Of a stretch of 64,000 bases of DNA, positions 24,721 to 33,351 are shown one piece after another (the first letter of the stretch is position 1; the number at the start of each line of letters is the position of its first letter). The notes under the pieces are model-generated. The model did not search any database, was not told the origin of the DNA, and saw nothing but the letters and a program-made list of their open reading frames with translations. Origin of the DNA: Streptomyces sp. A1277 (GTDB taxonomy: Bacteria; Actinomycetota; Actinomycetes; Streptomycetales; Streptomycetaceae); assembly GCF_004795015.1 (NCBI RefSeq), contig NZ_SSBI01000028.1, positions 38,754 through 102,753 of the forward strand, written 5' to 3'. Made by a program: the position numbers and the translations under genes.

Positions 24721-25908
24721 TTACGTCCTCACCCCCGCCGGGGCGAACAACGCGTCCTGCGCCGCCTCCCGCGCCACCAGCAGCGCCCCCCGCAGGACCG
24801 CCGTCCCCCCGAGCCGGCCCGCCCTCACCCCCGTCCGCAGCGGGGACATCGATTCCAGCCGCTCCGACACCCGAGCGGCCAGCGCGTCGCCCCCCGCATG
24901 GCCCACCTCGCCCGACAGGAGCACGAGGCCCGGGTCCAGGACCGAGGCCACGGCGGCGACGCCCAGCGCGAGGCGGTCGGCGAGCGCGCCGAGAAACGCC
25001 TCTGCCCGCCCCTCCCCCGCGAGCGCCGCCCGCACGGCCGCCGCCGCTCCGGGCTCCTGGCCCCCCGTCGGGGCGGCGATCCCGTGCGCGGCGGCCAGTT
25101 CGCACAGCGGCGCCGACCCGGCCAGGGAGTGAAAGCCGCCGTCGCAGTTGACGGCGGACGGCGTACCGATCGTGCCGGGGACCGGCAGGAACCCGATCTC
25201 GCCCGCACCGCCCGAGGCCCCGCGTCGCAGCTTCCCGTCGAGCATGACCGCCGCTCCCACGCCGTGGCCGAGCCAGAGCAGGACGAACGTGTCGTGGTCG
25301 CGGGCCGCACCGACGCGGTGCTCGGCGACGGCGGCGAGGTTCGTCTCGTTCTCGACGAGCACGGTCGCCGGCAACCGTTCCTGCAGCGCGCGGACCAGGC
25401 TGCGGTGCCAGGACGGCAGACCGGTGGTGTCCCGCAGCTCGCCCGTGACGGGGTCGATCAGCCCAGGGGCCCCGATGCCGACGCTGTGCAGCGGCGCGCT
25501 CCCCGCGCTGCGCGCGGTGTCCGCCAGCAGGGCGCCGGCCTGCTCGACGGCGTCGGCCCCCTCGGTCTCGCTCCCGATCGGCAGCGTCGCCTCGGCCAGC
25601 GTCGCGCCCAGCAGATCCGCGACCACGACGGCGACGCTGTCGGTGCGTACGTCGAGGCCGGCCAGCAGCGCGCGGTCCGCGACGATCCCGTAGAGCCGGG
25701 CATTGGGCCCCCGGCGCTCGGCGCCGGTCTCACCGACCACATGGATCAGACCCGCGCCCTGGAGGCGTTCCACCAGGTCGGCGACGGTGGGCCGGGAGAG
25801 GCCGGTGAGGGTCTTCAACTGCGTGGCCGTCAGCGGGCCGTCCTGCTGGAGAAGCCGCAGGGCGAGCCGGTCGTTGATGGCCCGGGCGGTGCTCGGTGAT
25901 GCGGGCAT
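24721..25908 (-). CDS. ROK-family transcriptional regulator
   Basis: A 395-residue regulator. The N-terminal winged helix-turn-helix (about 5-65, ATQLKTLTGLSRPTVADLVE) is followed by the ROK sugar-kinase-like fold (about 75-390) with VGIGAPGLIDPVTGEL and VLVENETNLAAVAEHRVGAA. The Cys-rich zinc motif of many ROK proteins (CxCGxxGC) is reduced to one Cys in VNCDGGFHSL, so zinc binding is doubtful. I chose the ATG at 25908 with AAGGA before it. It diverges from an MFS transporter gene, and the shared 121-base gap carries an inverted repeat, so sugar-dependent repression of the transporter is likely. Confidence 0.88.
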   Translation of the reverse strand: MPASPSTARAINDRLALRLLQQDGPLTATQLKTLTGLSRPTVADLVERLQGAGLIHVVGETGAERRGPNARLYGIVADRALLAGLDVRTDSVAVVVADLLGATLAEATLPIGSETEGADAVEQAGALLADTARSAGSAPLHSVGIGAPGLIDPVTGELRDTTGLPSWHRSLVRALQERLPATVLVENETNLAAVAEHRVGAARDHDTFVLLWLGHGVGAAVMLDGKLRRGASGGAGEIGFLPVPGTIGTPSAVNCDGGFHSLAGSAPLCELAAAHGIAAPTGGQEPGAAAAVRAALAGEGRAEAFLGALADRLALGVAAVASVLDPGLVLLSGEVGHAGGDALAARVSERLESMSPLRTGVRAGRLGGTAVLRGALLVAREAAQDALFAPAGVRT

Positions 25909-25958
25909 GCCGGGATCCTTCCAGATCACCGCCGCGGTGGAGGACCGGGCGGTCTATT

Positions 25959-25979
25959 TATCAGGCAGGGTTCCTGATA
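25959..25979. promoter_or_regulatory. Inverted repeat, likely ROK operator
   Basis: TATCAGG (25959-25965) and CCTGATA (25973-25979) face each other across 7 bases in an AT-richer patch of the divergent gap between the ROK regulator and the MFS transporter. The position suggests an operator serving both promoters. Confidence 0.5.
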
Positions 25980-26029
25980 GTTTACGGGCCGCACATCGTG
26001 GCGACGGACTCAGGGGAGGGCACGGCGGT

Positions 26030-27259
26030 ATGACAACGGATTCCACGGCTACGGTCTTCGGCTCACACGAGGTGAGGCGGGCCAGGCATGCCGTCGCGGC
26101 GGTCTTCACCGTGCACGGAGCGGTGACGGGCAGCTTCGCCACCCGGGTGCCCTGGATCCAGGAGCACGCCGGAGTCAGCGCGGGTCAGCTCGGCATCGCC
26201 CTGGCGTTCCCCGCGATCGGCGCGTCGATCGCGATGCCGCTGGCCGGTGCGGTCAGCCACCGCTTCGGCGCCCGGACCGCTCTGCGCGGGCTGCTGGCCC
26301 TGTGGACGCTGGCACTGATCCTGCCCTCGCTGGCGCCCGGACTGCTCACGCTGTGCGCGGCGCTGTTCGTCTACGGGGCGTCGGCCGGCATGTCCGACGT
26401 GGCGATGAACGCGCTCGGGGTCGAGGTGGAGAACCGCCTCGACAAGTCGATCATGTCGGGGCTGCACGGGATGTGGAGCGTGGGCGCCCTGCTCGGCTCG
26501 GCGGCGGGCACGGTGGCCGCCCACACGGGCGCCGACGCCCGGCTGCACCACTTCATAGCCGCCCTGGTGCTGACCGCCCTGGGCCTGGTCGCCTGCCAGT
26601 GGGTGCTGGACCTGCGCAGCGAGCCGGACGAGGAGCCGCCGCCGCGTTTCGCGCTGCCGCCGAAGTCGGCCCTGGTCATCGGCGCGGTCGGCTTCTGCGC
26701 GGTGTTCGCCGAGGGGGCCAGCCTCGACTGGTCGGCGATCTACCTCCGCGACACACTGGACAGTTCGGCCGGTCTCGCGGCCGCGTCCACGACCGCGTTC
26801 GCGCTGACGATGGCGGTCGCACGGATCGCCGGCGACCGGGTCGTGGACCGCTTCGGCGCGGTGCGCACCGTACGGGCCGGCGGCGTCCTGGCCACGGCCG
26901 GCGGGGTGTTGGTGGTCACCGCCCCGCACGCGGCCCTGGCGATGTGCGGCTTCGGGCTGATGGGGCTCGGGATCGCCGTGGTGGTCCCGCTCGCCTTCGC
27001 CGCGGCCGGGCGCAGCGGGCCCAAGCCGGCCCAGGCCATCGCGGGCGTCGCGACCATCACGTACACCTCCGGGCTCATCGCCCCGTCGGCGATCGGTTCG
27101 CTGGCCGAGGCGACCTCGCTGGTCGTGTCGTTCGGTCTGGTGTCCGTGCTGGCGTTCGGTCTGGTGCTCGGTGCCGGGGTGCTGCGGGCCGGTGACCGCA
27201 AGGTGGCGGGGTCCGGGGCGGCGGTGCGGGACGTACCGGCGGCCGAGCCCCGCCCCTGA
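26030..27259 (+). CDS. MFS transporter
   Basis: A 409-residue membrane protein with about twelve hydrophobic helices in two halves. The N-terminal half has the loop HRFGARTALRG between helices 2 and 3, the MFS signature position. The second half has a matching loop, GDRVVDRFGAVRTVRAGG. Segments such as MSDVAMNALGVEVE and IMSGLHGMWSVGALLGS resemble the group near fucose permease and YbjJ-type transporters. The likely substrate is a sugar or other small molecule, as suggested by the divergent ROK regulator; neither is certain. The ATG at 26030 is chosen because the frame upstream has no conserved content. Confidence 0.88.
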   Translation: MTTDSTATVFGSHEVRRARHAVAAVFTVHGAVTGSFATRVPWIQEHAGVSAGQLGIALAFPAIGASIAMPLAGAVSHRFGARTALRGLLALWTLALILPSLAPGLLTLCAALFVYGASAGMSDVAMNALGVEVENRLDKSIMSGLHGMWSVGALLGSAAGTVAAHTGADARLHHFIAALVLTALGLVACQWVLDLRSEPDEEPPPRFALPPKSALVIGAVGFCAVFAEGASLDWSAIYLRDTLDSSAGLAAASTTAFALTMAVARIAGDRVVDRFGAVRTVRAGGVLATAGGVLVVTAPHAALAMCGFGLMGLGIAVVVPLAFAAAGRSGPKPAQAIAGVATITYTSGLIAPSAIGSLAEATSLVVSFGLVSVLAFGLVLGAGVLRAGDRKVAGSGAAVRDVPAAEPRP

Positions 27260-27396
27260 CGCCGGGCGACCGGACGAGGCGGGTCCGGCCGGGAGGCGCA
27301 CACCGGGCGGCACTACCATGGCGCTGATCTTTTCCGCGCTGAGCGCCGAACCGGGCGAGGTACCGGGCTCACGCACCTCACACACAGGGAGCAACC

Positions 27397-28788
27397 ATGG
27401 GCCTCGGCGTGCGCTGGACCTTGCACGGCGACGGGAAGACGCCGGCACCGGGAGCGGTGGTCCGCCCCGACGAGCGGCTCTCCTGGCCCCGTACCTTCGG
27501 GCTCGGCGCGCAGCACGTGGTCGCCATGTTCGGCGCCTCGTTCGTCGCTCCGGTCCTGATGGGGCTCGACCCCAACCTGGCGATCATGATGTCGGGTGTC
27601 GCGACGGCCATCTTCCTGCTGGCCACCCGCGGCCAGGTACCCAGCTACCTGGGCTGTTCGCTCTCCTTCGTCGGGGTCGCCGCGACGATCCGGGCGAGCG
27701 GCGGCAACAGCGCGGTGGTCACCGGTGCGGTGCTCGTGGTCGGCGCGGTGCTCTTCCTGGCCGGGCTCGCGGTGCAGCGGTTCGGCGCGCGGATCATCCA
27801 CGCGGCGATGCCGCCGGTGGTGACGGGCGCGGTCGTCATGCTCATCGGGTTCAACCTGGCGCCGGTGACCGCGTCCACGTACTGGCCGCAGGACCAGTGG
27901 ACCGCGCTCCTGGTGATGCTGTTCACCGGACTGGCCGTGGTGTGCCTGCGCGGCTTCTTCTCCCGCATCGCGATCTTCCTCGGGCTCGTCTTCGGTTACG
28001 TCCTGTCCTGGGTGCTCGACCGCGTCTTCGGGAAGATCCACTCCCCCGCCGGCGGCGCCGAGGCCGTGGACCACTGGCGGCTGGACCTCTCGGGCGTCGG
28101 GAAGGCCGACTGGGTCGGGCTGCCTTCGTTCCACGCCCCGAGCTTCCAGTGGTCGGCGATCCTCGTCGCGCTGCCCGTCGTCATCGCGCTGATCGCCGAG
28201 AACGCCGGGCACGTGAAGGCGGTCGGCGAGATGACCGGGCACTCGCTGGACAGCAAGCTGGGCACGGCGATCGCCGCGGACGGCGCCGCCTCCATGCTCT
28301 CGACCGCGGTGGGCGGCCCGCCGAACACCACGTACTCCGAGAACATCGGCGTGATGGCCGCGACCCGGGTCTACTCCACCGCCGCCTACTGGGCCGCGGC
28401 CTGCTTCGCGCTGCTGTTCGGTCTCTGCCCGAAGTTCGGCGCGGTCGTCGCCGCCATCCCGGGCGGAGTCCTCGGCGGCATCACCGTCATCCTGTACGGC
28501 ATGATCGGCCTGCTCGGCGCCCAGATCTGGCTGAACGCCGAGGTCGACCTGCGCAACCCGCTGAACCTGGTGCCGGCCGCCGCGGGCATCATCATCGGCG
28601 TCGGCGGGGTCAGCCTGAAGATCAGCGACAACTTCGAGCTCGGCGGCATCGCCCTCGGCACCATCGTCGTGATCACCGGCTACCACGTGCTGCGCGCCTT
28701 CGCCCCGGCCCACCTCAAGACGCAGGAGCCGCTGCTCGACTCGGGCACCTCCGCGTACGACGAGGAGCCGCCGGCCGCCGGTTCCTGA
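27397..28788 (+). CDS. NCS2-family uracil/xanthine permease
   Basis: A 463-residue permease with about twelve to fourteen hydrophobic helices. Family motifs are QHVVAMFGASFVAPVL in the first helix, VALPVVIALIAENAGHVKAV with the conserved Glu, and GGPPNTTYSENIGVMAATRV, typical of the UraA/PyrP uracil branch. It is a proton symporter for uracil or a related base. GGGAG lies 6 bases before the ATG at 27397. It follows the MFS gene by 137 bases and could be read with it. It lies far from the pyr operon, and no PyrR-type element is apparent in its short leader. Confidence 0.9.
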   Translation: MGLGVRWTLHGDGKTPAPGAVVRPDERLSWPRTFGLGAQHVVAMFGASFVAPVLMGLDPNLAIMMSGVATAIFLLATRGQVPSYLGCSLSFVGVAATIRASGGNSAVVTGAVLVVGAVLFLAGLAVQRFGARIIHAAMPPVVTGAVVMLIGFNLAPVTASTYWPQDQWTALLVMLFTGLAVVCLRGFFSRIAIFLGLVFGYVLSWVLDRVFGKIHSPAGGAEAVDHWRLDLSGVGKADWVGLPSFHAPSFQWSAILVALPVVIALIAENAGHVKAVGEMTGHSLDSKLGTAIAADGAASMLSTAVGGPPNTTYSENIGVMAATRVYSTAAYWAAACFALLFGLCPKFGAVVAAIPGGVLGGITVILYGMIGLLGAQIWLNAEVDLRNPLNLVPAAAGIIIGVGGVSLKISDNFELGGIALGTIVVITGYHVLRAFAPAHLKTQEPLLDSGTSAYDEEPPAAGS

Positions 28789-28792
28789 CCGG

Positions 28793-29983
28793 TCAGCCGC
28801 TTGCCAGCGCGTAGGCGTAGTCGGGCGAGAACGAACCCGCCGGGCCCTGGCAGCCGTCGGACTCGCCCGGCAGCTTCACCCACAGATAGGCGTCGATCCG
28901 GGCCTCCCCCGTCCGCGTGGTGGGGGCCCGGCCCAGCGCCCGGCCCGTCGGGTCGCACCACTCCTCGCCCTCGGGCGCCCCGTTCCCGTTCCGGCTGGTG
29001 TCGATGACGGCGCCCAGCCGCGCCGGGCCGCCGAGCGCGGCCAGCACCTGCCGGGCGTAGGCGGCCTCGTCGGAGGTGCGGTGGAAGTTCGACACGTTGG
29101 TGAAGATGCCGTCGCCGCTGCTCGCCGCCCCCGCCGCCCGCAGCGCCGCGGCCTGCTTCGCGGCGGGGTGCCAGCCGGAGTGACCGCCGTCGAAGTACAC
29201 CCTGGCCTTCGGGTTCGCCGCGTGCAGGGCGCGGCCGGCCCGGGCCGGCGAGGCGTTGCGGGCCGCCAGGCCGCCGGGCGAGAGGCAGTCGGACTGCGCG
29301 ACGGAGTCGGGTTCCAGGATCACGATCACCGGCCCGCCGCCGAGCCCCGCCGCGAACCGCCGTATCCACGCGTCGTACGAGGCGAGGTCCGGTGCGCCGC
29401 CCTCGGACGCCCCGCCGCAGTCCCGGTCGGGGATGGCGTACGGCACCAGGACCGGGGTCCGGCCGGCCCGGGCCGCCGCCGAGGTGACCGCCCGTACCTG
29501 CCCGGTGACGGCCTCGGGGTCGTAGGAGGCGAACCAGACGGCGGCGGGCCGCGCGGCTATCCGTTCCTCGATCAGCGGGCGGCGCGGGTCGGTGCGGTGC
29601 GCCGCGACCCAGTCCAGGACCTGGGACTCGGGGTGGCGGTAGAGGAGCGCGCCGGCGGGCGGGGCGGTGGTCCGGGTGGCCGTGGGCGCGGGTTTCGACG
29701 GCCGGGGTGCGCGCGAGGTGCCGGACGCCGGCGCGGACGGCGTACGCGGGGCGGCCGTGGCGCTCGGCACGGCGGGCAGCGGCGCCGCCGTCGGCGAGGC
29801 CGGGGTGTCGGGGGCGGCGGTGGTGTGCCGGCCCTGGTCGCCGAGGGCGGACAGCACGCCGGCGGCGGCGCCCGCGACGACCACGGCCGAGGCTACGACC
29901 GCCATGGCCTGCCTGCGCGCCCGCACCCTGCGCCGCCTGGACTCCCGCCGCGCGACCCGGCGTTGTGCGCGTACCCCCGGCAC
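28793..29983 (-). CDS. Membrane-anchored glycoside hydrolase family 6 protein
   Basis: A 396-residue protein. A very basic N-terminus (RRESRRRRVRARRQ) precedes one hydrophobic segment (MAVVASAVVVAGAAAGVL, about residues 28-47) without a clear cleavage site. A Pro/Thr/Ala-rich linker runs to about 110, then a GH6 domain to the end. Both GH6 signatures are present: PYAIPDRDCGGASEGG and VILEPDSVAQSDC, each with a catalytic-site Asp. It should cleave beta-1,4-glucan with inversion. No carbohydrate-binding module is seen. I chose the GTG at 29983 because GGGAG lies just upstream; an ATG at 30034 is possible. Confidence 0.88.
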   Translation of the reverse strand: MPGVRAQRRVARRESRRRRVRARRQAMAVVASAVVVAGAAAGVLSALGDQGRHTTAAPDTPASPTAAPLPAVPSATAAPRTPSAPASGTSRAPRPSKPAPTATRTTAPPAGALLYRHPESQVLDWVAAHRTDPRRPLIEERIAARPAAVWFASYDPEAVTGQVRAVTSAAARAGRTPVLVPYAIPDRDCGGASEGGAPDLASYDAWIRRFAAGLGGGPVIVILEPDSVAQSDCLSPGGLAARNASPARAGRALHAANPKARVYFDGGHSGWHPAAKQAAALRAAGAASSGDGIFTNVSNFHRTSDEAAYARQVLAALGGPARLGAVIDTSRNGNGAPEGEEWCDPTGRALGRAPTTRTGEARIDAYLWVKLPGESDGCQGPAGSFSPDYAYALASG

Positions 29984-30050
29984 TCCCCGCTCCCTTCCCC
30001 GCGTTACGGGGAGCTTAGGGGGTGTCCGGCACATCCCTGGGCGGGTGGGT

Positions 30051-31751
30051 TCAGTCCTCCGGGAGTTCGACCGGGGCGAGCTCGTCGAAGAGGTCGCCGG
30101 GGCCGGGGTTGGTCGCGTCGGTCGCGCCGCCGAAGTGGGACATCACGCCCCAGACGGCGTTGAGCGCGGTCTGCACGGCTCCCTCGGCCCAGCCCGCCGT
30201 CCAGGAGATGTCGTCGCCCGCCAGGAACAGGCCCCGCTTGTCGGCGGGCAGCCGGTCCTGCATGAAGTGGGTGAACAGGCGCCGCTGGTAGCGGTAGTGG
30301 CCGGGCAGGTTGGCCTTGAACGCGCCCATGAAGTACGGCTCGTTCTCCCAGGACACCGTCACCGGGTTGCCGATGATGTGCCCCCGGATGTCCACGTTCG
30401 GGTAGATCTCGCCGAGCGACTTCAGCATGACGTCCATGCGCTCGGCCGCCGACAGCGGCAGCCACTTCAGGCTGTCGTCGCACCAGGTGTACGAGAGGCA
30501 GATGCTGGCCGGCCGGTCCGGCCCGTCGTCCAGGAGGTAGGTGCCCCGGGTCATCCGGTCGGTCAGCGTCATCGACATGGTGTCGCGCCCGGTGGTCTCG
30601 TCCTTGTCCAGCCAGAACGGCCGGTCGACGGGCACGAACAGCTTGGACGACTCCATGTAGTGGGTGCGCTCCATCGCCGTCCAGTGGTCGATCGGGAAGA
30701 GCGCGTCGTCGCAGGCGATCTTGGAGAGCAGCAGCCAGGACTGGCCGGTGAAGACGGCCGCCCGGTAGGTGCGGATGTCGCCGGAGGCGTCGGTGACGGT
30801 GATCCGGTTGCCGGCCGTGCGGTGCAGGCGGGTGACGGCCCCGCGCGGCTCCCCGTCGTGGAGCGAGGACAGCGAGGTGCCGAGCGGCCAGTGGACGATC
30901 TTCTGCGGTTCGCGTTCCCACAGGCGCAGCGGGAGCTGCTGGCTGCCGCCGACGATGGAGCGGTGGTGGTCGTCCGCCTCGGTGTAGACGACGCGCAGGA
31001 TCTCCAGGATGGAGTTGGGGAAGTCGGTGTCCCATCCGCCGGTGCCGAAGCCGACCTGTCCGAAGATCTCGCGGTGGCGGAAGGACTTGAAGGCGTCGGA
31101 GTCGCAGAGGAAACCGTAGAAGGTCTGGTTGTCCAGCTTCTCGACCAGGCGGGCCCAGATCTCCCTGATCCGCGGGACGTCGCGCTCGCGCATCGCCCGG
31201 TTCATGTCGGAGAAGTCGGCGCCCTCCTCCAGGCATGCGTTCCAGGCGTCCATCACATCGCGGTAGACCTGCGGGAGTTCGCGAAAAGTCCGGGCGTAGT
31301 GCGACTCGCCCTTGAGGTCCACGACGGTCGAGGGGGTGGCCGGGGAGAGCGGGTTGGGGAACGGCTTGGTCTCCAGGCCGACCAGGTCGATGTAGTGCTG
31401 GAGCGCGGTCGAGGACGGCGGGAAGCGCATCGCGCCCATCTCGGCGGTGAGCGGTTCGCCGTCCGTGGCGCAGCCATCGAACTCGACGGTGCGCAGCCGG
31501 CCGCCGATGCGGTCGGCCTCGTACACGACGGGCCGCAGGCCCATCTTCATCAGCTCGTACGCGGTGATGATCCCGGAGAGCCCGCCGCCGATGACGGCCA
31601 CCTCGGTGCCGTGCTCGGTGGCCGGTATCTGGCCGATGCCCGCGGGGTGCGCGAGGAAGTCGTCGTACGCGTAGGGGAAGTCCGGGCCGAACATGGTGAT
31701 CGGCGGGGCCGGTTCCTCGGTGTGCTGGACGGCGGGGGGCACGGACGTCAT
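30051..31751 (-). CDS. davB: L-lysine 2-monooxygenase-like flavin amine oxidase
   Basis: A 566-residue flavoprotein. The FAD-binding motif VAVIGGGLSG is at 51-60, and YEADRIGGRLRT follows. The order and wording of segments (TMFGPDFPYAYDD, FGQVGFGTGGWDTDFPNSIL, ENEPYFMGAFKANLPGHYRY, GDDISWTAGWAEGAVQTALN) agree closely with Pseudomonas putida DavB as I remember it, as does the length of about 560. DavB decarboxylates and oxidises L-lysine to 5-aminopentanamide. The next gene upstream encodes the matching amidase, which strengthens the call. Tryptophan 2-monooxygenase is the nearest alternative. The start ATG is at 31751. Confidence 0.85.
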   Translation of the reverse strand: MTSVPPAVQHTEEPAPPITMFGPDFPYAYDDFLAHPAGIGQIPATEHGTEVAVIGGGLSGIITAYELMKMGLRPVVYEADRIGGRLRTVEFDGCATDGEPLTAEMGAMRFPPSSTALQHYIDLVGLETKPFPNPLSPATPSTVVDLKGESHYARTFRELPQVYRDVMDAWNACLEEGADFSDMNRAMRERDVPRIREIWARLVEKLDNQTFYGFLCDSDAFKSFRHREIFGQVGFGTGGWDTDFPNSILEILRVVYTEADDHHRSIVGGSQQLPLRLWEREPQKIVHWPLGTSLSSLHDGEPRGAVTRLHRTAGNRITVTDASGDIRTYRAAVFTGQSWLLLSKIACDDALFPIDHWTAMERTHYMESSKLFVPVDRPFWLDKDETTGRDTMSMTLTDRMTRGTYLLDDGPDRPASICLSYTWCDDSLKWLPLSAAERMDVMLKSLGEIYPNVDIRGHIIGNPVTVSWENEPYFMGAFKANLPGHYRYQRRLFTHFMQDRLPADKRGLFLAGDDISWTAGWAEGAVQTALNAVWGVMSHFGGATDATNPGPGDLFDELAPVELPED

Positions 31752-31812
31752 GGGGTAGGGACTCCTAGCGGGAAAGGCGGGGAAGAAGGCGGGGGCGGGC
31801 CGGGCGGCGGGC

Positions 31813-32610
31813 TCAGGCGAGGGAGCCGTACAGCCCCGGGCGGCGGTCGCGCAGATACGGGTTGGCGTCCCGGGAGGCCGCCAGCAGGCCGGAATCGACG
31901 TCGGCGGTGAGGAGTTCCTCGCCACGCCCCGCACGGGCGCGGACCGTGCCGTCGGGGCCCGCCAGGCAGCTCAGCCCGGTGAAGTCGAACGGGCCTTCCG
32001 GGCCGGTCCGGTTGACGTAGGCGATGTAGACCTGGTTCTCGAAGGCGCGGACCGGCACGACGGATTCGGCGACGAACGAGAAGGGGTGCATCAGCGCGGT
32101 CGGCACCAGCAGAAGATCGGCACCGGCCAGGGCGTGCGCGCGGACGTTCTCCGGGAACTCGACGTCGTAGCAGGTCAGCAGGCCGATGCGGACACCGTCC
32201 AGCACGGCCTGGACGACCGGCTCCTCGCCCGGGGTGAACCACTTCTGCTCGAAGTCGCCGAAGAGGTGGGTCTTGCGGTAGTGGGCGAGCGCGGTCCCGT
32301 CGGCTCCGATGAGCTGCGCGGAGTTGTACAGGAGGTCGCCGTCGCGCTCCGGGTAGCCGTAGTGGACGGCGATCTTGTGCCGTACGGCGATCTCGGCGAC
32401 GGCGCGGGCGGCGGCCCCGTCGGCGGCCTCGGCCAGCCGGGGCACGTCGTCCCCGATCGCGTACCCGGTCAGATACATCTCGGGGCAGACCAGCAGCCGG
32501 GCGCCGGCCTCGGCGGCGCGCCGGGCGGCGCCCTCCAGCAGCTCGACGGTGCCTGCGACCGAGCCGGGGCGTCCGGAGCTCTGGAGCAGGGCGGTGCGCA
32601 ACGGCGGCAT
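31813..32610 (-). CDS. davA: 5-aminopentanamidase-like carbon-nitrogen hydrolase
   Basis: A 265-residue nitrilase-superfamily enzyme with the full catalytic triad: Glu44 in VCPEMYLTGY, Lys113 in HYRKTHLFGDF and Cys147 in LLTCYDVEFPEN. The length and several segments (VHYGYPERDGDLLYNSAQLI) follow P. putida DavA, which turns 5-aminopentanamide into 5-aminovalerate and ammonia. It lies 61 bases before davB and is transcribed with it, so the two make the first two steps of the aminovalerate route of lysine degradation. davT and davD homologues are not in the window. An upstream promoter with phased repeats is described separately. Confidence 0.85.
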   Translation of the reverse strand: MPPLRTALLQSSGRPGSVAGTVELLEGAARRAAEAGARLLVCPEMYLTGYAIGDDVPRLAEAADGAAARAVAEIAVRHKIAVHYGYPERDGDLLYNSAQLIGADGTALAHYRKTHLFGDFEQKWFTPGEEPVVQAVLDGVRIGLLTCYDVEFPENVRAHALAGADLLLVPTALMHPFSFVAESVVPVRAFENQVYIAYVNRTGPEGPFDFTGLSCLAGPDGTVRARAGRGEELLTADVDSGLLAASRDANPYLRDRRPGLYGSLA

Positions 32611-32650
32611 GGCTGACCTCGGGAGGTGCGGGCGGGGCGGGGACGTATTG

Positions 32651-32749
32651 ACGGTACGTTCCGCGATTCGGCCCGGACAAGGCGCGACCGTTGCGCATCG
32701 ACCGCCGATCCGTTGCGCCGGACCGGCCCGGGGCGACGATTCGTTGCGC
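32651..32749 (-). promoter_or_regulatory. Predicted davA promoter with three phased CGTTGCGC repeats
   Basis: On the minus strand TTGTCC (32680-32675), an 18-base spacer and TACCGT (32656-32651) make a possible promoter. Upstream of the -35, read on the plus strand, CGTTGCGC occurs at 32689, 32711 and 32742, that is 22 and 31 bases apart, close to two and three helix turns. Such one-sided phased sites suit an Lrp-type activator, and an Lrp gene lies directly upstream. This is inference from pattern. Confidence 0.5.
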
Positions 32750-32772
32750 GGGCCCGGGATGAGGTGCCGCGG

Positions 32773-33228
32773 CTACCCCGGCGACCCCGAGGAATACCGC
32801 CTGAGCAGCGGCGACAGCACCAGCACGGACTTCGTCCGCTCGACGTACGGCTCGCCCGCGATGCGCTCCAGGACCTGTTCGAAGTGGCGCATGTCGGCCG
32901 CGAAGACCTGGACGAGCGCGTCCGCGTCGCCGGTGACCGTGGACGCCGAAGCGACCTCCGGATAGCGGGCGAGGCCCTGCTTGATCGACTCCGGTGAGGT
33001 GTTGCGGCTGCAGTAGATCTCGATGTAGCCCTCGGTCTCCCAGCCGAGCGCCGCCGGGTCGACCCGCACCGTGAACCCGGTGATGGCGCCCTCGGCGCGC
33101 AGCCGGTCCACCCGGCGTTTCACGGCGGGCGCGGACAGGCCGATGATCGAGCCGATGTCGGCGTAGGAACGGCGGGCGTCCTCGGCCAGGGCGTGGACGA
33201 TGCGTTCGTCGAGGTCGTTCAGTCGCAC
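32773..33228 (-). CDS. Lrp/AsnC family regulator next to the lysine-degradation genes
   Basis: A 151-residue regulator. The helix-turn-helix (about 4-60, LNDLDERIVHALAEDARRSY, then SAPAVKRRVDRLRA) is followed by the RAM domain (about 65-145, with GDADALVQVFAADM). I chose the GTG at 33228 directly before the LNDLDE motif. Its ribosome-binding site is poor (AGAAG, about 14 bases away), so the start is uncertain, and the frame runs upstream into a repeat. It lies 162 bases upstream of davA, same strand. A role as lysine-responsive regulator of davAB is likely but not shown. It may also act on the aldehyde dehydrogenase gene. Confidence 0.82.
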   Translation of the reverse strand: MRLNDLDERIVHALAEDARRSYADIGSIIGLSAPAVKRRVDRLRAEGAITGFTVRVDPAALGWETEGYIEIYCSRNTSPESIKQGLARYPEVASASTVTGDADALVQVFAADMRHFEQVLERIAGEPYVERTKSVLVLSPLLRRYSSGSPG

Positions 33229-33351
33229 GTCGTACGGGTCACTTCTCTGCGGTGGCGCGGGCGGGCACGGCTGTGCCGGGGGCGGCACGTGCCGCCCCCG
33301 GCAGTAGACCATGGGCCCGCCCCTCGGGGCGCGCTCACCGCGGGAGGTGCC

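Noticed and set aside
32641..32760. The CGTTGCGC repeats as a CRISPR array
   Set aside because: There are only three octamers with 14- and 23-base gaps and no cas gene. Promoter-proximal operator sites explain them better.
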